Below are positions 1-10,370 of a stretch of 64,000 nt of DNA, piece by piece. A model generated the notes under the pieces. It did no database searches, was not told the DNA's origin, and worked only from the letters and a program-made list of their open reading frames with translations. Location: positions 94,770,902 through 94,834,901 of the forward strand of contig JAMXBB010000009.1 of NCBI GenBank assembly GCA_024138015.1, in the 5' to 3' direction. The position numbers were made by a program, and so were the translations under genes. How positions within the stretch are numbered: position 1 is the first letter of the stretch; every line of letters starts with the position of its first letter. The stretch comes from Lumnitzera littorea. Its lineage: Eukaryota > Streptophyta > Magnoliopsida > Myrtales > Combretaceae.

Positions 1-860
1 GATTAGCATTAGATGAGATCGAAGAAGAAGAAGAAGAAGGTTATGAGGAGTACTATGAGCTAAAAGAAAGTAATTTTTGAGCTCCTAGAGTAGAAGGGTT
101 AAGGATGCGTATTCTAAGTTTTTCTAGAAGTGTTGATATAGAGGACTACATGGATTGGGTAAATAGGATCAAGAAGTAGCTTGAATGCCATGAAATGCCT
201 GATAATGTTAAGGCTAGATTTACTATATCAGAGTTTATTGGCTATGCCACCTTGTGGTAAAAGAGCTTACAAGCCACTTGAAGATAAGAAGGAGAACATG
301 AAGTTAGAAACTGGGATAAGATGAAAAGAATTATGAGAAGAAGGTTTGCCTTAAGCTATTTTTTGTAGGATGCTTTCAAGAGATTACAGGAGTTAAGGTA
401 AAGCGGATCGAGTGTTGATGTCTACATGAAGGAATTTCAAATACTAATGATTGGTTGTGAAGTTGTTGAGCCTAAAGACCAAACTATGTCACGATTCATT
501 AGTGGATTGAAATACAAGATTGGAGATTATCTGGAGACCAAGGACATTGGATTACTTGATGAAGCTATCTAAGCCACCTAAAGAATTAAGAGGCATCGAA
601 TTGGAAGATTCTAAGCTCATATTAGTTAACTTACCCCTAACCAACCTGTTTTTAGCAAACCTATGCGAATGGAACCAAGTAAAGTCACTGAAACCCATCC
701 TGTTCAAGCTATTTAGGTATAGGAGAAGGAGATCCTGAGGAAGTTTAAGAAAGGTTAAAGCTTAGGTAGGAAGATAAGTGAGATTAAGTACTTTAAGTGT
801 TAAGGATTTGGATACATAGCTGCCTAATGTTTGAATAGAAGAACCATGGTGATTCAAGGT
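1..860 (+). pseudogene. gag: Gy-1 gag (capsid and nucleocapsid), partial and broken
   Basis: Gag forms the virus-like particle that packages element RNA. From the first bases the translation shows an acidic stretch, then a capsid-like segment with a Gln-to-stop near 176, a stop after Leu-Trp near 255-260, and Val-Asp-Val-Tyr-Met-Lys-Glu-Phe near 415-435. A degraded CCHC zinc knuckle lies at about 786-835: the first Cys is Tyr, the second Cys is kept, the His after Gly-Phe-Gly is Tyr, the last Cys is kept. Arg-Arg-Thr-Met-Val and an acidic linker leading into protease follow. In-frame stops occur throughout. The capsid fold assignment is by resemblance; the knuckle and linker are the stronger evidence. 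Confidence 0.7.
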
Positions 861-1047
861 GAAGCACTAACCATTAAGGTAAGCAATACCAATGAGGATG
901 TGGAAGAGTTGAAAGAGACTAGACATGCTAAATTGTCTAAAGAGGAGGAAGTCATCTATAGTGAGAAAGGTAACTTTATGTCTACTACCATAATATTAAG
1001 GAGAACAATGAGTATGAGTCCTATACTTGAGGACGATAGCAAGAGAA

Positions 1048-1340
1048 TTTATTTCACATTAGATGTAAGGTGAATGGGTCATTGTATACATTGATTGTTG
1101 ATAGTGGTAATTGCACCAATGCAGCCTCAACTTTCATGGTCTAGCGATTGAAGTTGATGAGCCGGCCTAAACTATATTGTCTTAGTAACAAAGGAGCCCT
1201 ATAAGTAAATAAACAAGTATTTATGCTGGTTAGTATTGGAAACTATTAGGATGGAGTGCTCTGTGATGTGTTGCCCATGAGTGCATCACATGTTTTGCTT
1301 GGACAACTATGGATGTTTGATCGAAGTGTGATATATGTGC
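1048..1340 (+). pseudogene. Gy-1 aspartic protease, decayed
   Basis: The retroviral-type protease cuts the Gag-Pol polyprotein. Translation near 1070-1130 gives Leu-Tyr-Thr-Leu-Ile-Val-Asp-Ser-Gly-Asn-Cys-Thr-Asn, matching the active-site motif of the family (hydrophobic, then Asp-Ser-Gly). The catalytic Asp is present. Further on, a hydrophobic stretch with His-Val-Leu-Leu-Gly-Gln near 1288-1306 matches the closing Leu-Leu-Gly motif of the fold. Stops at about 1141, 1200 and 1247 break the frame. About 300 bases of linker follow, with no recognisable domain. Confidence 0.7.
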
Positions 1341-1639
1341 AAAGAAGAGGATACGTTCCTTGGAGCATGAGGGTTAGAAAGTAAAGTTAAGCCTTATGAT
1401 TGCTAATCAAGTTAAAAGAATGCAGACTCAATGGAGCCATATTTAGAAGAAAGAAGCTTTGATGATGACCCGAGTTAAGCTAAAGAGAGAGATGGAGCTT
1501 GAAGAGTTGACTTGCTTGCTGGTTAGAAGGTTACTTGAGATGAGTGGATTAGATGAGGAGTTGCTACCTATCAAGGTGAAAACCTTGTTGAATGAGTTTG
1601 CTGACTTGTTCCTTGGAGAACTGCCCAAAGGCTTACCTC

Positions 1640-2400
1640 CCTTCCAAGGTATTGAGCATGTAATTGACTTGTAGTTAAGAGTCACACTACTGAATAAGTC
1701 TGCCTATAAGCTAATCCCTAAACAGGCTGCTAGGTTATAGAGATAGGTGGATGAGCTATTGAAGAGAGGGTGTATATGAGAGTCCTTAAGCCCATGTGCC
1801 GTGCCAGCCTTCCTTGTTGGTACTAAAAATAAATGGAACATGGAAGATATATGTGGATAGCTAAGCAATCAATTGCATCACCATTAAGTATTGGTACCCT
1901 ATACTAAGGCTTGACGATATGCTAGATGAGTTGAATGGAGCAAGAGTGTTCTCAAAGATTGATCTCAATTCAGGATACCCTTAGATCTAAATATCCGAAA
2001 GAGAAGAATAGAAGATTGCATTCAAGACATGCCAAGGATTGTATGAGTAGCTTATGATGCCATTTAGATTGTTAAATGCACTGAGCACGTTCATGCAATT
2101 GATAAACCAAGGGCTTTGAGAACTAATAGGGAAATTTGTGATGGTATATTTCTATGACATTCTAGTTTATAGTCCTGATCTAGAGACTCATAGAGAGCAT
2201 CTCTGATTAGTTTTCTTAAAACTCTAAGCTAAGAAGCTTTACGGCAATATGAAGAAATGTGACTTCTACCAAATTGAGGTAATCTGTCTAGGGTTTGTTG
2301 TGAGTGGTGATTGCATTTGAGTTGGTGACGAGAAGATATAGGCAATTGCTGAATGGCTTATGTTGACCTATTTAGTCGAAGTACAAAGCTTCCATAGCCT
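1640..2400 (+). pseudogene. Gy-1 reverse transcriptase, decayed
   Basis: RT copies element RNA into DNA. The N-terminal fingers motif is seen at about 1690-1800 (Lys-Ser-Ala-Tyr-Lys, then Glu-Ser-Leu-Ser-Pro-Cys-Ala-Val-Pro-Ala), followed by a Ser-Gly-Tyr motif near 1970 whose usual Gln is TAG. The catalytic Tyr-x-Asp-Asp box at about 2141-2160 reads Tyr-Phe-Tyr-Asp, so the first catalytic Asp is lost by a transversion. The thumb motif with Tyr-His-Arg-Phe is at about 2380-2430. Several stops and at least one frameshift are present. The domain is dead. Confidence 0.8.
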
Positions 2401-2429
2401 GACATCATTCTATCACCGATTTAAGAGAA

Positions 2430-2880
2430 ATTTCAATACCATTATGGCCTTACTCATTAAACTATTAAACATGCATGTCGTGTTTAGGTGGGGAGAGAGA
2501 GAACAAAGGAATTTTGAAGAAGTAATGGAGAAACTGACTACATTCCTTATCTTAACTCTATCGAGCTTTGACAAAGTGTTTGAAATAGAGCATGATGTGT
2601 TTAGATTAGGCATAGGTGCTGTGCTGATGTAGGAGGGCTGACTTAATGCTTACTTTAGTGAAAGGCTTTGATGAGCCATACTTAATTATTTTGTTTATGA
2701 TAAGGAGTTTTGCTCCTTGATCTAAGCCCTGATTGTATGGAAACATTATTTGCTACCTAAAGAATTTGCGATGATCTACATTGATCATAAATCTTTGAGA
2801 TATTTGAAGAGCTAGCCTAAGTTGTCTCGAAGACAAGCCAAATGAGTTGAGTTTATAGAGGGATGTTCTTATGTTTTGAA
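2430..2880 (+). pseudogene. Gy-1 RNase H domain, decayed
   Basis: RNase H removes the RNA strand during reverse transcription. The translation from about 2500 gives Phe-Glu-Glu-Val-Met-Glu-Lys-Leu, then Glu-His-Asp-Val-Phe (the first catalytic Asp is kept) and Gly-Ile-Gly-Ala-Val-Leu-Met. After a stop it shows Tyr-Asp-Lys-Glu-Phe (2695-2710), Leu-Ile-stop-Ala-Leu (Gln lost), and Ile-Asp-His-Lys-Ser-Leu-Arg-Tyr-Leu-Lys (about 2780-2810). The end of the domain is the typical Val-Val-Val-Asp-Ala-Leu-Ser-Arg-Arg near 2903-2930, which leads into integrase. Most catalytic residues persist, but three or more stops break the domain. Confidence 0.8.
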
Positions 2881-3930
2881 GTACAAGAATGAAGAGAAAA
2901 ATGTAGTGGTTGATGCCCTATCAAGACGACATTCCCTCTTGACTAAGTTGCAGACTCGATTATTGGGATTTTCTATGATTAACAATTTATATGTTAAGGA
3001 TCCACATTTTGGTCCAATCTATGCCAAATGCGAAGAAGGCCAAACACTTGATGATTATCATAAGGAGGATGAATACTTATTTAGGAAGAGGAGATTGTGT
3101 ATCTTAACTTAGTTAATGAGAAAGTTATTAGTGCGTTAGGCGCATGGTAAAGGATAATCTGGATATTTTGGCAATCATTGAACTCATGAAGTACTGTCCT
3201 TGAGATTCTTTTGGTTAAAGATGATGAGGGATGTTTAAGCTATGTTGGAAAGGTGTACTACCTACAAAAAGGAAAAGAACCGAGTCAAGTAGGGACAATA
3301 ATTACCATTGCTGATCTCGACCAAATTATGGTTCGAGCTGAGCATGGACTTTATGTTAGGGTTGCCATAGATGTCCTGAAGGAAGGACTCCATCATGGTA
3401 GTCATGGTCCATTTCAATAAGATGGTACACTTTATGCCCTGTTCTAAGACTAACAATGCTTTGGCTATCTCTTTTCTTTTCTTATAAGAGGTCATCAAAT
3501 TACATGGAGTATCCAAGGCCATTGTTTTAGATTGAGACTCAAAGTTCATGAGCTACTTTTAGAGAACATTATAGAGATGAATGGGAGCAAAGCTATTATA
3601 TAGCACATCTTGTCATCTACAAACGGATGGACAAAATCGAGGTTGTCAATAGGACAATAAGAACTTTACTCCGGGTTGCTGTTGGTCGGAACATGGCTAA
3701 TTAGGATCTATGGTTACCTAGAATTGAGTTTGCCTACAATAGAACCACTTACAGTATCACGAACATATCGCCATTTGAGGTCGCCTATGGGTTCAACCCT
3801 AAGCTTCCATTAGATTAGATGTCCTTTCTAAGCCAGGATGATGATCAATTAACTATAGAAAGATTCAAGGCCATCGAGGCAATACATTAGAAGATCGTAG
3901 AACATCTAAGCCGAGTTGTTACTAAGCTCG
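2881..3930 (+). pseudogene. Gy-1 integrase, decayed
   Basis: Integrase inserts the DNA copy into the chromosome. After the RNase H tail, a poorly kept zinc-binding segment spans about 3110-3260. The catalytic core follows: Ser-Met-Asp-Phe-Met-Leu-Gly-Leu-Pro near 3340-3365 (first Asp of DDE), Lys-Asp-Ser-Ile-Met-Val-Val-Met near 3380-3405, His-Gly-Val-Ser-Lys-Ala-Ile-Val-Leu-Asp near 3500-3530 (second Asp), and Cys-His-Leu-Gln-Thr-Asp-Gly-Gln near 3610-3635. A frame shift occurs just before the position of the catalytic Glu. The C-terminal part near 3690-3900 is readable only in fragments. Confidence 0.8.
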
Positions 3931-4299
3931 AGATATGAGGTTAATAATAAAAGAATAGGGAGTTTTAGCTAAGTGATTTGGTTTGGATCTACCTTAAGAA
4001 GGAGTGAATCCCAAGTTTAAGGAAGAGCAAGTTATCTCTTAAGGCTGACAGACTATTTAAAGTACTTGAAAAGATCAATCTTAACGCCTATAGAGTTGAA
4101 CTACTTGAGCAATGTGGAATTGAGCTAGATTTGATCCTAAATCTCAAACAGCATAGAGGAGATGATTGGAATCACGGTCTAATCACATGCTTTTGAGCTC
4201 GAGGACTCCTTCATATGGTTCATCGAGCTATCCGAAGGGAGTTAAACTTAGAAGAGCAATGCATTCTCCAGTCTAACCTACTGAGTTGCTTTACTCTTT
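3931..4299 (+). pseudogene. Gy-1 pol C-terminal tail and short untranslated stretch
   Basis: The stretch at about 4060-4110 reads Ile-Asn-Leu-Asn-Ala-Tyr-Arg-Val-Glu-Leu-Leu, matching the Val-Asn-Asp-Asn-Ala-Tyr-Lys type motif found near the end of plant gypsy pol and also seen in Gy-B. The rest is too decayed to read. From about 4150 to 4300 no domain is seen. Confidence 0.5.
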
Positions 4300-5085
4300 A
4301 CCTTATCCTAGGGATTGCTGAGGTGACTAACCAATGGTCAAGCCAACTTCTCCACACTGCATCAGTCTAAGGTTAAGTATTGAGCCTACATATTGTTAAC
4401 TCGATACATTGTCGAGGCCGAGCTAACTCTAATCTTGAGCCAACCAATTGAGGTCGACTTGACAATGGACCACCTCTTGAACCAACCCTTCTTCAGTTTG
4501 GAACATCCAAGCTATTGATCACCTAACCTCGACTTAATCTGCTCAAAACTTGCTTTAGTTAGCAAATAGCGTCTTTGGGACCATAGAAATGGACATTTGA
4601 CACATGCCCCTATTCTGACATCCGTACCTCCTTATTTGTGTTTGAATATCCTCTTTTTGTCTAATTACAACTCTACTCTTGTAAACTATTCCTTTTTCCT
4701 TTCTAATATGAATCTTTTTGTAATTTATATTAACTTAAGACTTATCCTAATCGGGTCATATAAATACTTCTAAATTGTAATAGTTGCAACAATTAATGAC
4801 ATTAATATTCAAAAATCCTCTTCTTGCATGAGCTAAGTGACCCTTACTTACTCTCGTTTACTCTTATCTGATCTATCATGAGATGGATTAGTGGCGAGTA
4901 CCCTTCAGCCACACTTGTACATAACATCAAGCACGACTTGAGCTCATGTAAGGCATTAGTGCATCATATCCTTTGTTTGTGCAAGAGAACCCCCTGCTCA
5001 ATCCTTTAACTACCATTTACTCTTCGAACCATCTTACGGTTCGAACATACTCGTTTGGTTCGCGTGATATTAGGCTTAGTATGTT
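4300..5085 (+). mobile_element. Probable 3' LTR of Gy-1, boundaries uncertain
   Basis: This non-coding stretch lies directly after pol and before an unrelated copia fragment. It carries a TATA-like box (tataaatac, 4769-4777) with a downstream pyrimidine-rich segment, as expected of an LTR promoter and R region. I could not find a matching 5' copy, because the element starts outside the window, so both ends are guesses. The right end is set only by the start of copia integrase homology. Confidence 0.4.
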
Positions 5086-5218
5086 CATCTACAATAGCCT
5101 GTATCATTACCCATATCACACATCAAAATGGAGCCATAGAGTATATAAATAGGACTTTGTTAAAGAAAGTTAAATATATAGTTCTCAACGCTAGAATTTA
5201 AAGCCATGTTTAGGTAAA
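5086..5218 (+). pseudogene. Cop-1 (Ty1/copia) integrase core fragment
   Basis: Translation gives Thr-His-Gln-Asn-Gly-Ala-Ile-Glu-Tyr-Ile-Asn-Arg-Thr-Leu-Leu-Lys-Lys-Val, which matches the copia integrase motif around the catalytic Glu (family form: Gln-Gln-Asn-Gly-Val-x-Glu-Arg-x-Asn-Arg-Thr-Leu). The Glu is present. The left side is cut by the end of Gy-1, and the right side runs into unrelated DNA. It probably belongs to the copia element that resumes at 7.4 kb, because the next expected copia domain follows there on the same strand. Confidence 0.7.
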
Positions 5219-7440
5219 TGCAAATTGCCTTTTTTTTTTCTTTTCATTCTAAGACTAAGATGAGATTTTGATCCTTCACTTAATAGAGTTTAGCCATGTG
5301 TTGGCTGAAATAGTCTTGCGGAGCCCATTAATAGCAATAATCGTGAAAATTGGTTCGTGTTTCGTTGTAATAGTCAGTTGTCCTTACTTAAGTTTGAACT
5401 ATAGACAACTTAGCATTGGTTCTCAATTCAAGATATATGCTTATGAGCATGTGCAAGTTTGTGAAACTTGATTTTAAGAAAAAAGAGGACGAACTAAATA
5501 AGCTTAACAAGTCCTTTCAAAACTAGGGCAATATTGTAATACCCTTTAGTGAGTAAGGGAATGTTAATTTAAACCTCCCCTACCTATGACTCTAGAGCAT
5601 TGTTTCCTACTCCTCCTTATTCTCTATTCCTTCTTTCTCTCTTGCTTTCAATACGTTCCTAACTCTTGGCAATTTCTCTAGCATATCCTCACCAAGAAGT
5701 TAGTTTAAATTAGTATATGAAATTTTTTCTTCTTCTTCTTCTTTTTTTCTTCTTTCTTTTTTTGGGAAGGAATTGAGAGAAACACAAATTTAATCAATAT
5801 AATGGTAAGTTCATGCTTCTTTTGCAAGTTTGGGTTTGGTGATAAAGGATTTTGATGGTTTAAGTGTTAGGTCATTGTTTGTAGTGCTTTTGCTAGGAGA
5901 GTCGCATGGATGTCTTATCACTAAACGATAATCTAAGTTTGTTTATCCCTAATCTTATGCCCTCTTTTAAAGTTCTCAGTTTTCTTATGTTATGTTGTTG
6001 AATGTTATTTGTAAAGTGTTTGTTTCTGGATGTTTCAATGAGTTAACTAGTTAAACATAAGAGTTTTGTTGGTTTGGATATGGCATTGTGTGGTACAAAA
6101 ATGGAAAATTCGAGTTGGATTGGAGTTTGTGTGAAGGAGAAGGAAGAAATCAAATTTTGATGTTCGCAGGATTGGTACGAGCACTAGACATGACCATATT
6201 GAGTGATCATTTTAATTGTGAGGAGGAAGATGCTTAAAAAGTTATAAGACCATGTCTGCCTATGTTCATTATTCCTTGTTCTTTTTCTTCCTTTCCTCGA
6301 GTAAAAAGCCACTTAGCCTTCAAGCATGGCCATGTATCTTTTGTTCTATTTTATAAACTCTTTTTTCCTTTTGTTTTACCTTCTCTAAACCCTTTTTAAA
6401 CATTAAATCAAGTATTTTTCTAATTTTATATCAAATTAAAGCTTATTTTTTAGTTATAAGTTAAAATCTTTCTTGGTTGTCAGGTTTTAGTAGAGGAAAT
6501 CTATCAAATTCTTTTAAGCCATCAAAGTTAGGTACAAGATACTTGTTTTTTTGGTTATATGTCTTAGGTTAGACAATTTAAATGGAATTAACGCATACTT
6601 AGATTAATTAATGAATGTAATTGCATTTGTATGGCTTTAACTACCACCGTGGTAGGATCAATATGTTGGCAAAGCACCTAATGATCTTTGCACAATGTTG
6701 TTTCAAGTGGAATTCTACATTGAGAGGACCTAAGTAGATTCTATGAAGGATTACTTGGGTGTTGGGTAGGACTCAACACCAACATTATATGGTATATATA
6801 TTGCTTCTTGTTCGAGGACATGAGTTACCTAAAGTCTTAAGATGCCAAGACTGTGTTACTTGTTGGCTTAATTGATAATGTTAGTTAAACTAATGCTTAT
6901 TATGTTAAATGATACATGTGAGATTGTTGGTGTATGTTCATGTACATGTGCTTTTGTATTTTCCATTGGGCATAACTCATGCATCGAGAATCCTTTAACT
7001 TTTAGTTGTGGTTGTAAATTCTTTATAAGTTCTAAGTTGTAGATGATTGTGGCTTTGAGTATATTAATGGAAGTGAGTTAAGTTATTGTATAGTTGATGG
7101 GAGTAGGATTGCTTAGCTGTTGTTGGTTTAAAGTTGTGAATTTAGGGGGAATGGATACTTTATAATTCTAGCTGTTGTTATGTTTAGCTACTAGACTCTA
7201 TTACTTATGAGAATCACTTGTGACTTCGGTTTTATTTGGTTATTAGTTTGTTGATACCAGTTGTTTGAGTGTTGATTGACTCAAGTAGTATGTAAAGATT
7301 AAGTTCAGAGCATTAGTTGACCTTGTACATACTCAATCAATTAAAGAGAATCTGGTGAACCATATACTATACAATTGTTATGGAGACGTATCATTTATGG
7401 AGAATTAATTTGTGAGTTGGTACATTTGTTATGATTTTGT
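5219..7440. other. Insertion of unknown type between the two parts of Cop-1
   Basis: No domain was recognised in these 2.2 kb. A candidate LTR start, TGTAATACCC, lies at 5535; plant gypsy LTRs often begin TGTAACACCC. It is preceded by a purine-rich run at about 5473-5489 and followed by a long CT/TTC-rich leader at 5580-5765. No matching second LTR or target duplication was found. It could be a gypsy LTR or part of a non-autonomous element. The calls here are weak. Confidence 0.3.
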
Positions 7441-8130
7441 GATTTTAGATGTCTAATGTAGGTTCTAGACATCTTAATTTATCACTTCTTGGTAAGGATG
7501 TGTGGCAAGTTTAGCACTCTAGGTTCTCAAGCATTACAAGGTTTGATGCAAAGTCTATCAAATGCATCTTCTTAAGATATGCTTATGGAGATAAGGCTAT
7601 TGGTTATACATCATAGACATGAAGAAAGTAGTTATGAATAGGGATATTACATTAATGATCTACCATACCATAATCAATAATATCAAGGTCAACAAATTAA
7701 GTTGAAATAGAGAGTACATGAGAAAAGGTAGAGTTGTTAATTCTTATTCAAAAAGATGAATCGTCATTTATAGTTTGGTCTAGTAATGTAACTATAGCCA
7801 TAGAGGCATTCCAAACATATTTTATGGCTAGAGGTCAATGATGATAATGGATTGTATCATCGCTAGGATTTGATGGCTTATGCACATTTAGTGGTAGACA
7901 AGGTAAAGTACTTAAATTCAACTTTCTTTAAAGGAGAAGAAGTATCCTCACATAAATGGTACATAGGAACTTATCTCATCATCATGGTCAATAAGAAGGA
8001 AAGAGTCAATTGAGAAGGAAGTTATGGGTTGAGGTGTTCAATAAGCAGGAAAGAGTCAATTGAGAGGATATGAGTTACAAGGCACACCTCTTAGTAAAGG
8101 ATGTTAGAGAGTGTAAACTTATAATATTTT
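7441..8130 (+). pseudogene. Cop-1 integrase C-terminus and linker to RT, decayed
   Basis: At about 7555-7640 the translation reads Lys-Cys-Ile-Phe-Leu-Arg-Tyr-Ala-Tyr-Gly-Asp-Lys-Ala-Ile-Gly-Tyr. This is the well-known C-terminal copia integrase motif (Cys-Ile-Phe-Leu-Gly-Tyr ... Gly-Tyr-Lys/Arg). Stops follow at once. Bases 7700-8130 fit the acidic linker before RT but are not individually recognisable. Confidence 0.6.
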
Positions 8131-8830
8131 CTCATATGTTATCGATTACACTTCAAATACTTGCTTTGATTGTTCTTATTTCCTTGTATAATTTAGAGTA
8201 ATTAAAATCTAAGATTACATTTCTACATGGAGATCTTGAATAGTAGATTGTAATTCGATAACCAAAGAGTTCTATTGTCAAAGGAGTAGAATATCGAGCA
8301 TAATTGTTAAAGAAGTACTTATACGGTCTTAAGAAGTCTTGAGACAATGATAAGAGAGGTTTAACTCTTATGTTGCCCTTTAGCATTAGCATGATTAGGT
8401 ATGATACTTGTGTATACATTTAGAGGTTAGATAGTGGCTCATGTTTATCTCCTACTATATGTTAATGAAATACAAATTGCGATAGGGGGTTTGTATGGTG
8501 CTTAATGTTTGAAAGCCAAGCATAGTGTAAAGTATGAGATGCAAGATTTTAGTATAGTGAACAAAATTCTAGGTATGGAGAGTAATATAAATAAATAATT
8601 ATATAGGTTATGGTTGTCTTAATAGAGGTCTTATATGTTACTTTGGTGTACAGGATGCTAAGCTAGTCTCCATACCATTGACTACCCATTTTAGGTTATC
8701 TATAGAATTGACATCTAGCTAAAGGATAAAACTTAATATGAATAGAGTCCCTTTATTCGAGTATAATTGACAACACAATATATCCTTTCATCAGCACTCT
8801 TAACTTGCAAATGCTATAAACGTGGTTATT
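8131..8830 (+). pseudogene. Cop-1 reverse transcriptase, decayed
   Basis: The copia RT signature Phe-Leu-His-Gly-Asp-Leu-Glu is present at about 8220-8240, followed by two stops where the family has acidic residues. Further on come Lys-Lys-Tyr-Leu-Tyr-Gly-Leu-Lys-Lys-Ser (8310-8340) and Asp-Thr-Cys-Val-Tyr (8402-8418), both standard copia RT motifs. A Tyr-Val-Asn-Glu remnant near 8455-8470 sits where Tyr-Val-Asp-Asp is expected. Ile-Leu-Gly-Met-Glu (8565-8580) matches the end of RT. Stops and shifts are frequent. Confidence 0.8.
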
Positions 8831-9400
8831 TATTACATGACTTATCTTAATGGATGCTAGTGGGATAATATTAGTGGATCTTATAACATCTAAGGGGAAT
8901 ATCTAATGCTTATTTACAGTTTAGCAAGACCTCTTATGATTTCTCTATATTTTGCAATTAGGATTTGGTACGAGACTTGGACAATAAGAGATGTTTAATA
9001 TATTTTCTATTTATTTGGGATGTTGCTAGATCAAGTGGAAGACCTTACTTCAACATGCTAATATGTTGTCCACTGAGTCTAAATTTATAGCAAGGATAGA
9101 GGATTTTGATTTTTGATTTTGCTATTCAGAAGAGATCGATTGTTGTCACTTGCATCAATTAGAGTGTTATTAACCTTTGGAAGGGTTCCATACATCACAT
9201 GAAGGCAAAACACAGATATTTGTTATAATTTTGCATGTGATGTGATTAGTGATATTATTGTTTAAAAGATTTATACACATGAAAATGTACTTGACATGTT
9301 AACAAACATCTACACAACAAGAGGTTTAAGAATTACTTAGATTTAGTTCTTGTGATTCACTAATCATAATAGGCCTGCGTAGGCCGTATAGAAATGTGTA
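8831..9400 (+). pseudogene. Cop-1 RNase H, decayed
   Basis: Translation shows His-Leu-Arg-Gly-Ile-Ser-Asn-Ala-Tyr-Leu-Gln-Phe near 8888-8925, then Asp-Leu-Val-Arg-Asp-Leu-Asp-Asn-Lys-Arg-Cys-Leu-Ile near 8963-9000, matching the copia RNase H start (Tyr-Leu-Arg-Gly-Thr; Asp-x-Ala-Gly-Asp-x-Asp-x-Arg). Near 9195-9215 His-Met-Lys-Ala-Lys-His-Arg-Tyr matches the C-terminal Thr-Lys-His motif, and 9275-9300 reads Thr-His-Glu-Asn-Val-Leu-Asp-Met-Leu-Thr, the usual end. The domain order (integrase, RT, RNase H) confirms Ty1/copia. Confidence 0.8.
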
Positions 9401-9507
9401 TTTAAACATTGTTGCTTCATTTTATCACTATGGGATTGTTTTACAATTTTTTCGATCATTTTAGTTTCAAGTGGAACAAGTTTAGGAATTTAAGTCGGAT
9501 AGAGAAT

Positions 9508-9780
9508 TGTTGGATTGAGGCTCTATCTTCGCCATTTAACGCTAAAGATGATAGAACCCTGGATGAGTTTTTTGTTGGGATGTTTTAGGCTTTTATATAG
9601 TTGATAATGTACATGTGGATGATAAGCTAATTGACTAGAAAGTCGGCTATGAAGAGCCTTACCAACTGCCATAATACGGTAACCAGCAGAAAACTTTGGT
9701 GATGGATTCAACTGCTCTTACCAAATCTTGGTCCATCTTTTTTCTCAATTACTTGTTTTACTCATTTATTATTGATTGTA
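9508..9780 (+). mobile_element. Start of Cop-1 3' LTR
   Basis: TGTTGGATTGAGG at 9508 follows the copia RNase H by about 110 bases and resembles the usual TGTTGG... start of plant copia LTRs. A tract derived from the copia polypurine signal (tcaagtggaacaag) lies at about 9467-9480. The LTR end was not located. The limit 9780 marks a change in sequence texture only. Confidence 0.5.
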
Positions 9781-10370
9781 ACTATTGTGATGTAGGGATG
9801 GATTTAGTTCGGTTTTTCTTCCAAATCAAGCTAAATCATAAAAATACAATTTGATTGTTCGTAACTTTGAATCATATCATACGGTTTGGATAAATTTTTT
9901 TTTTTTATTTCAAATTACGAAATTTCGATTTGGTTTATAAATTGAACCTTATTTTGTAATTTAAGAAAGCATATTTACATGATATGTAATATCATGTAAA
10001 AAATACTGAATTTGTTTAATAATGATAAATATAGTATAAACTTTAAGTAAATCTATATATGTAATTTATAAATTATAGTAATAAAAGTTCAATACATATA
10101 CATTTTAATAAATATAAATTGAAAATTCTTTTAAATGCTATGTTATATAACAAATACAATTCTTTACTTGCATGTAAAATATTAATATTTTTTTTTATGA
10201 AATGGTTTAGTTCTGTTTTACCGATGGATTTAGTTATCCTTTCAAACATATTATAAATTGAGGGTTTGGTTTGGTTTGAAAATTGTCCAAACAAAATTTA
10301 AAAAAAAAATAAATGTATTTTCTGTTTGGTTTTATTCACTTTGCAAATCGATTTAGTCTGCTTGATTTTT
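9781..10370. other. AT-rich stretch with repeated GGTTTGG-type motifs
   Basis: This stretch contains several copies of ggtttggtttgg-like motifs (near 9885, 9930 and 10265-10280) and long T and A runs. Such motifs are common in plant non-autonomous DNA elements, but I see no clear terminal inverted repeats or target duplication. No coding sequence is recognised. Confidence 0.25.

Larger units (their letters stand above)
1..4190 (+). mobile_element. Gy-1: decayed Ty3/gypsy retrotransposon, internal region, 5' end outside the window
   Basis: Reading the plus strand in shifting frames gives gag, aspartic protease, RT, RNase H and integrase in that order, which is Ty3/gypsy order (copia has integrase before RT). 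The region after the zinc knuckle is clearly similar to the same stretch of Gy-C at 33.9 kb (shared T-I-K-V, then T-N-E-x-V-E-E-L), so both belong to one family. The reading frame is broken throughout by stops, many of them TAG or TAA where the family has glutamine, and by frameshifts. The 5' LTR and the start of gag lie before base 1. It cannot code for a working polyprotein. Confidence 0.85.

Noticed and set aside
3262..3549. 95-codon minus-strand frame
   Set aside because: Antisense to Gy-1 integrase, which is recognisable on the plus strand.
9781..10370. hAT-type MITE based on GGTTTGG motifs
   Set aside because: No matching terminal inverted repeats and no 8-bp duplication found.
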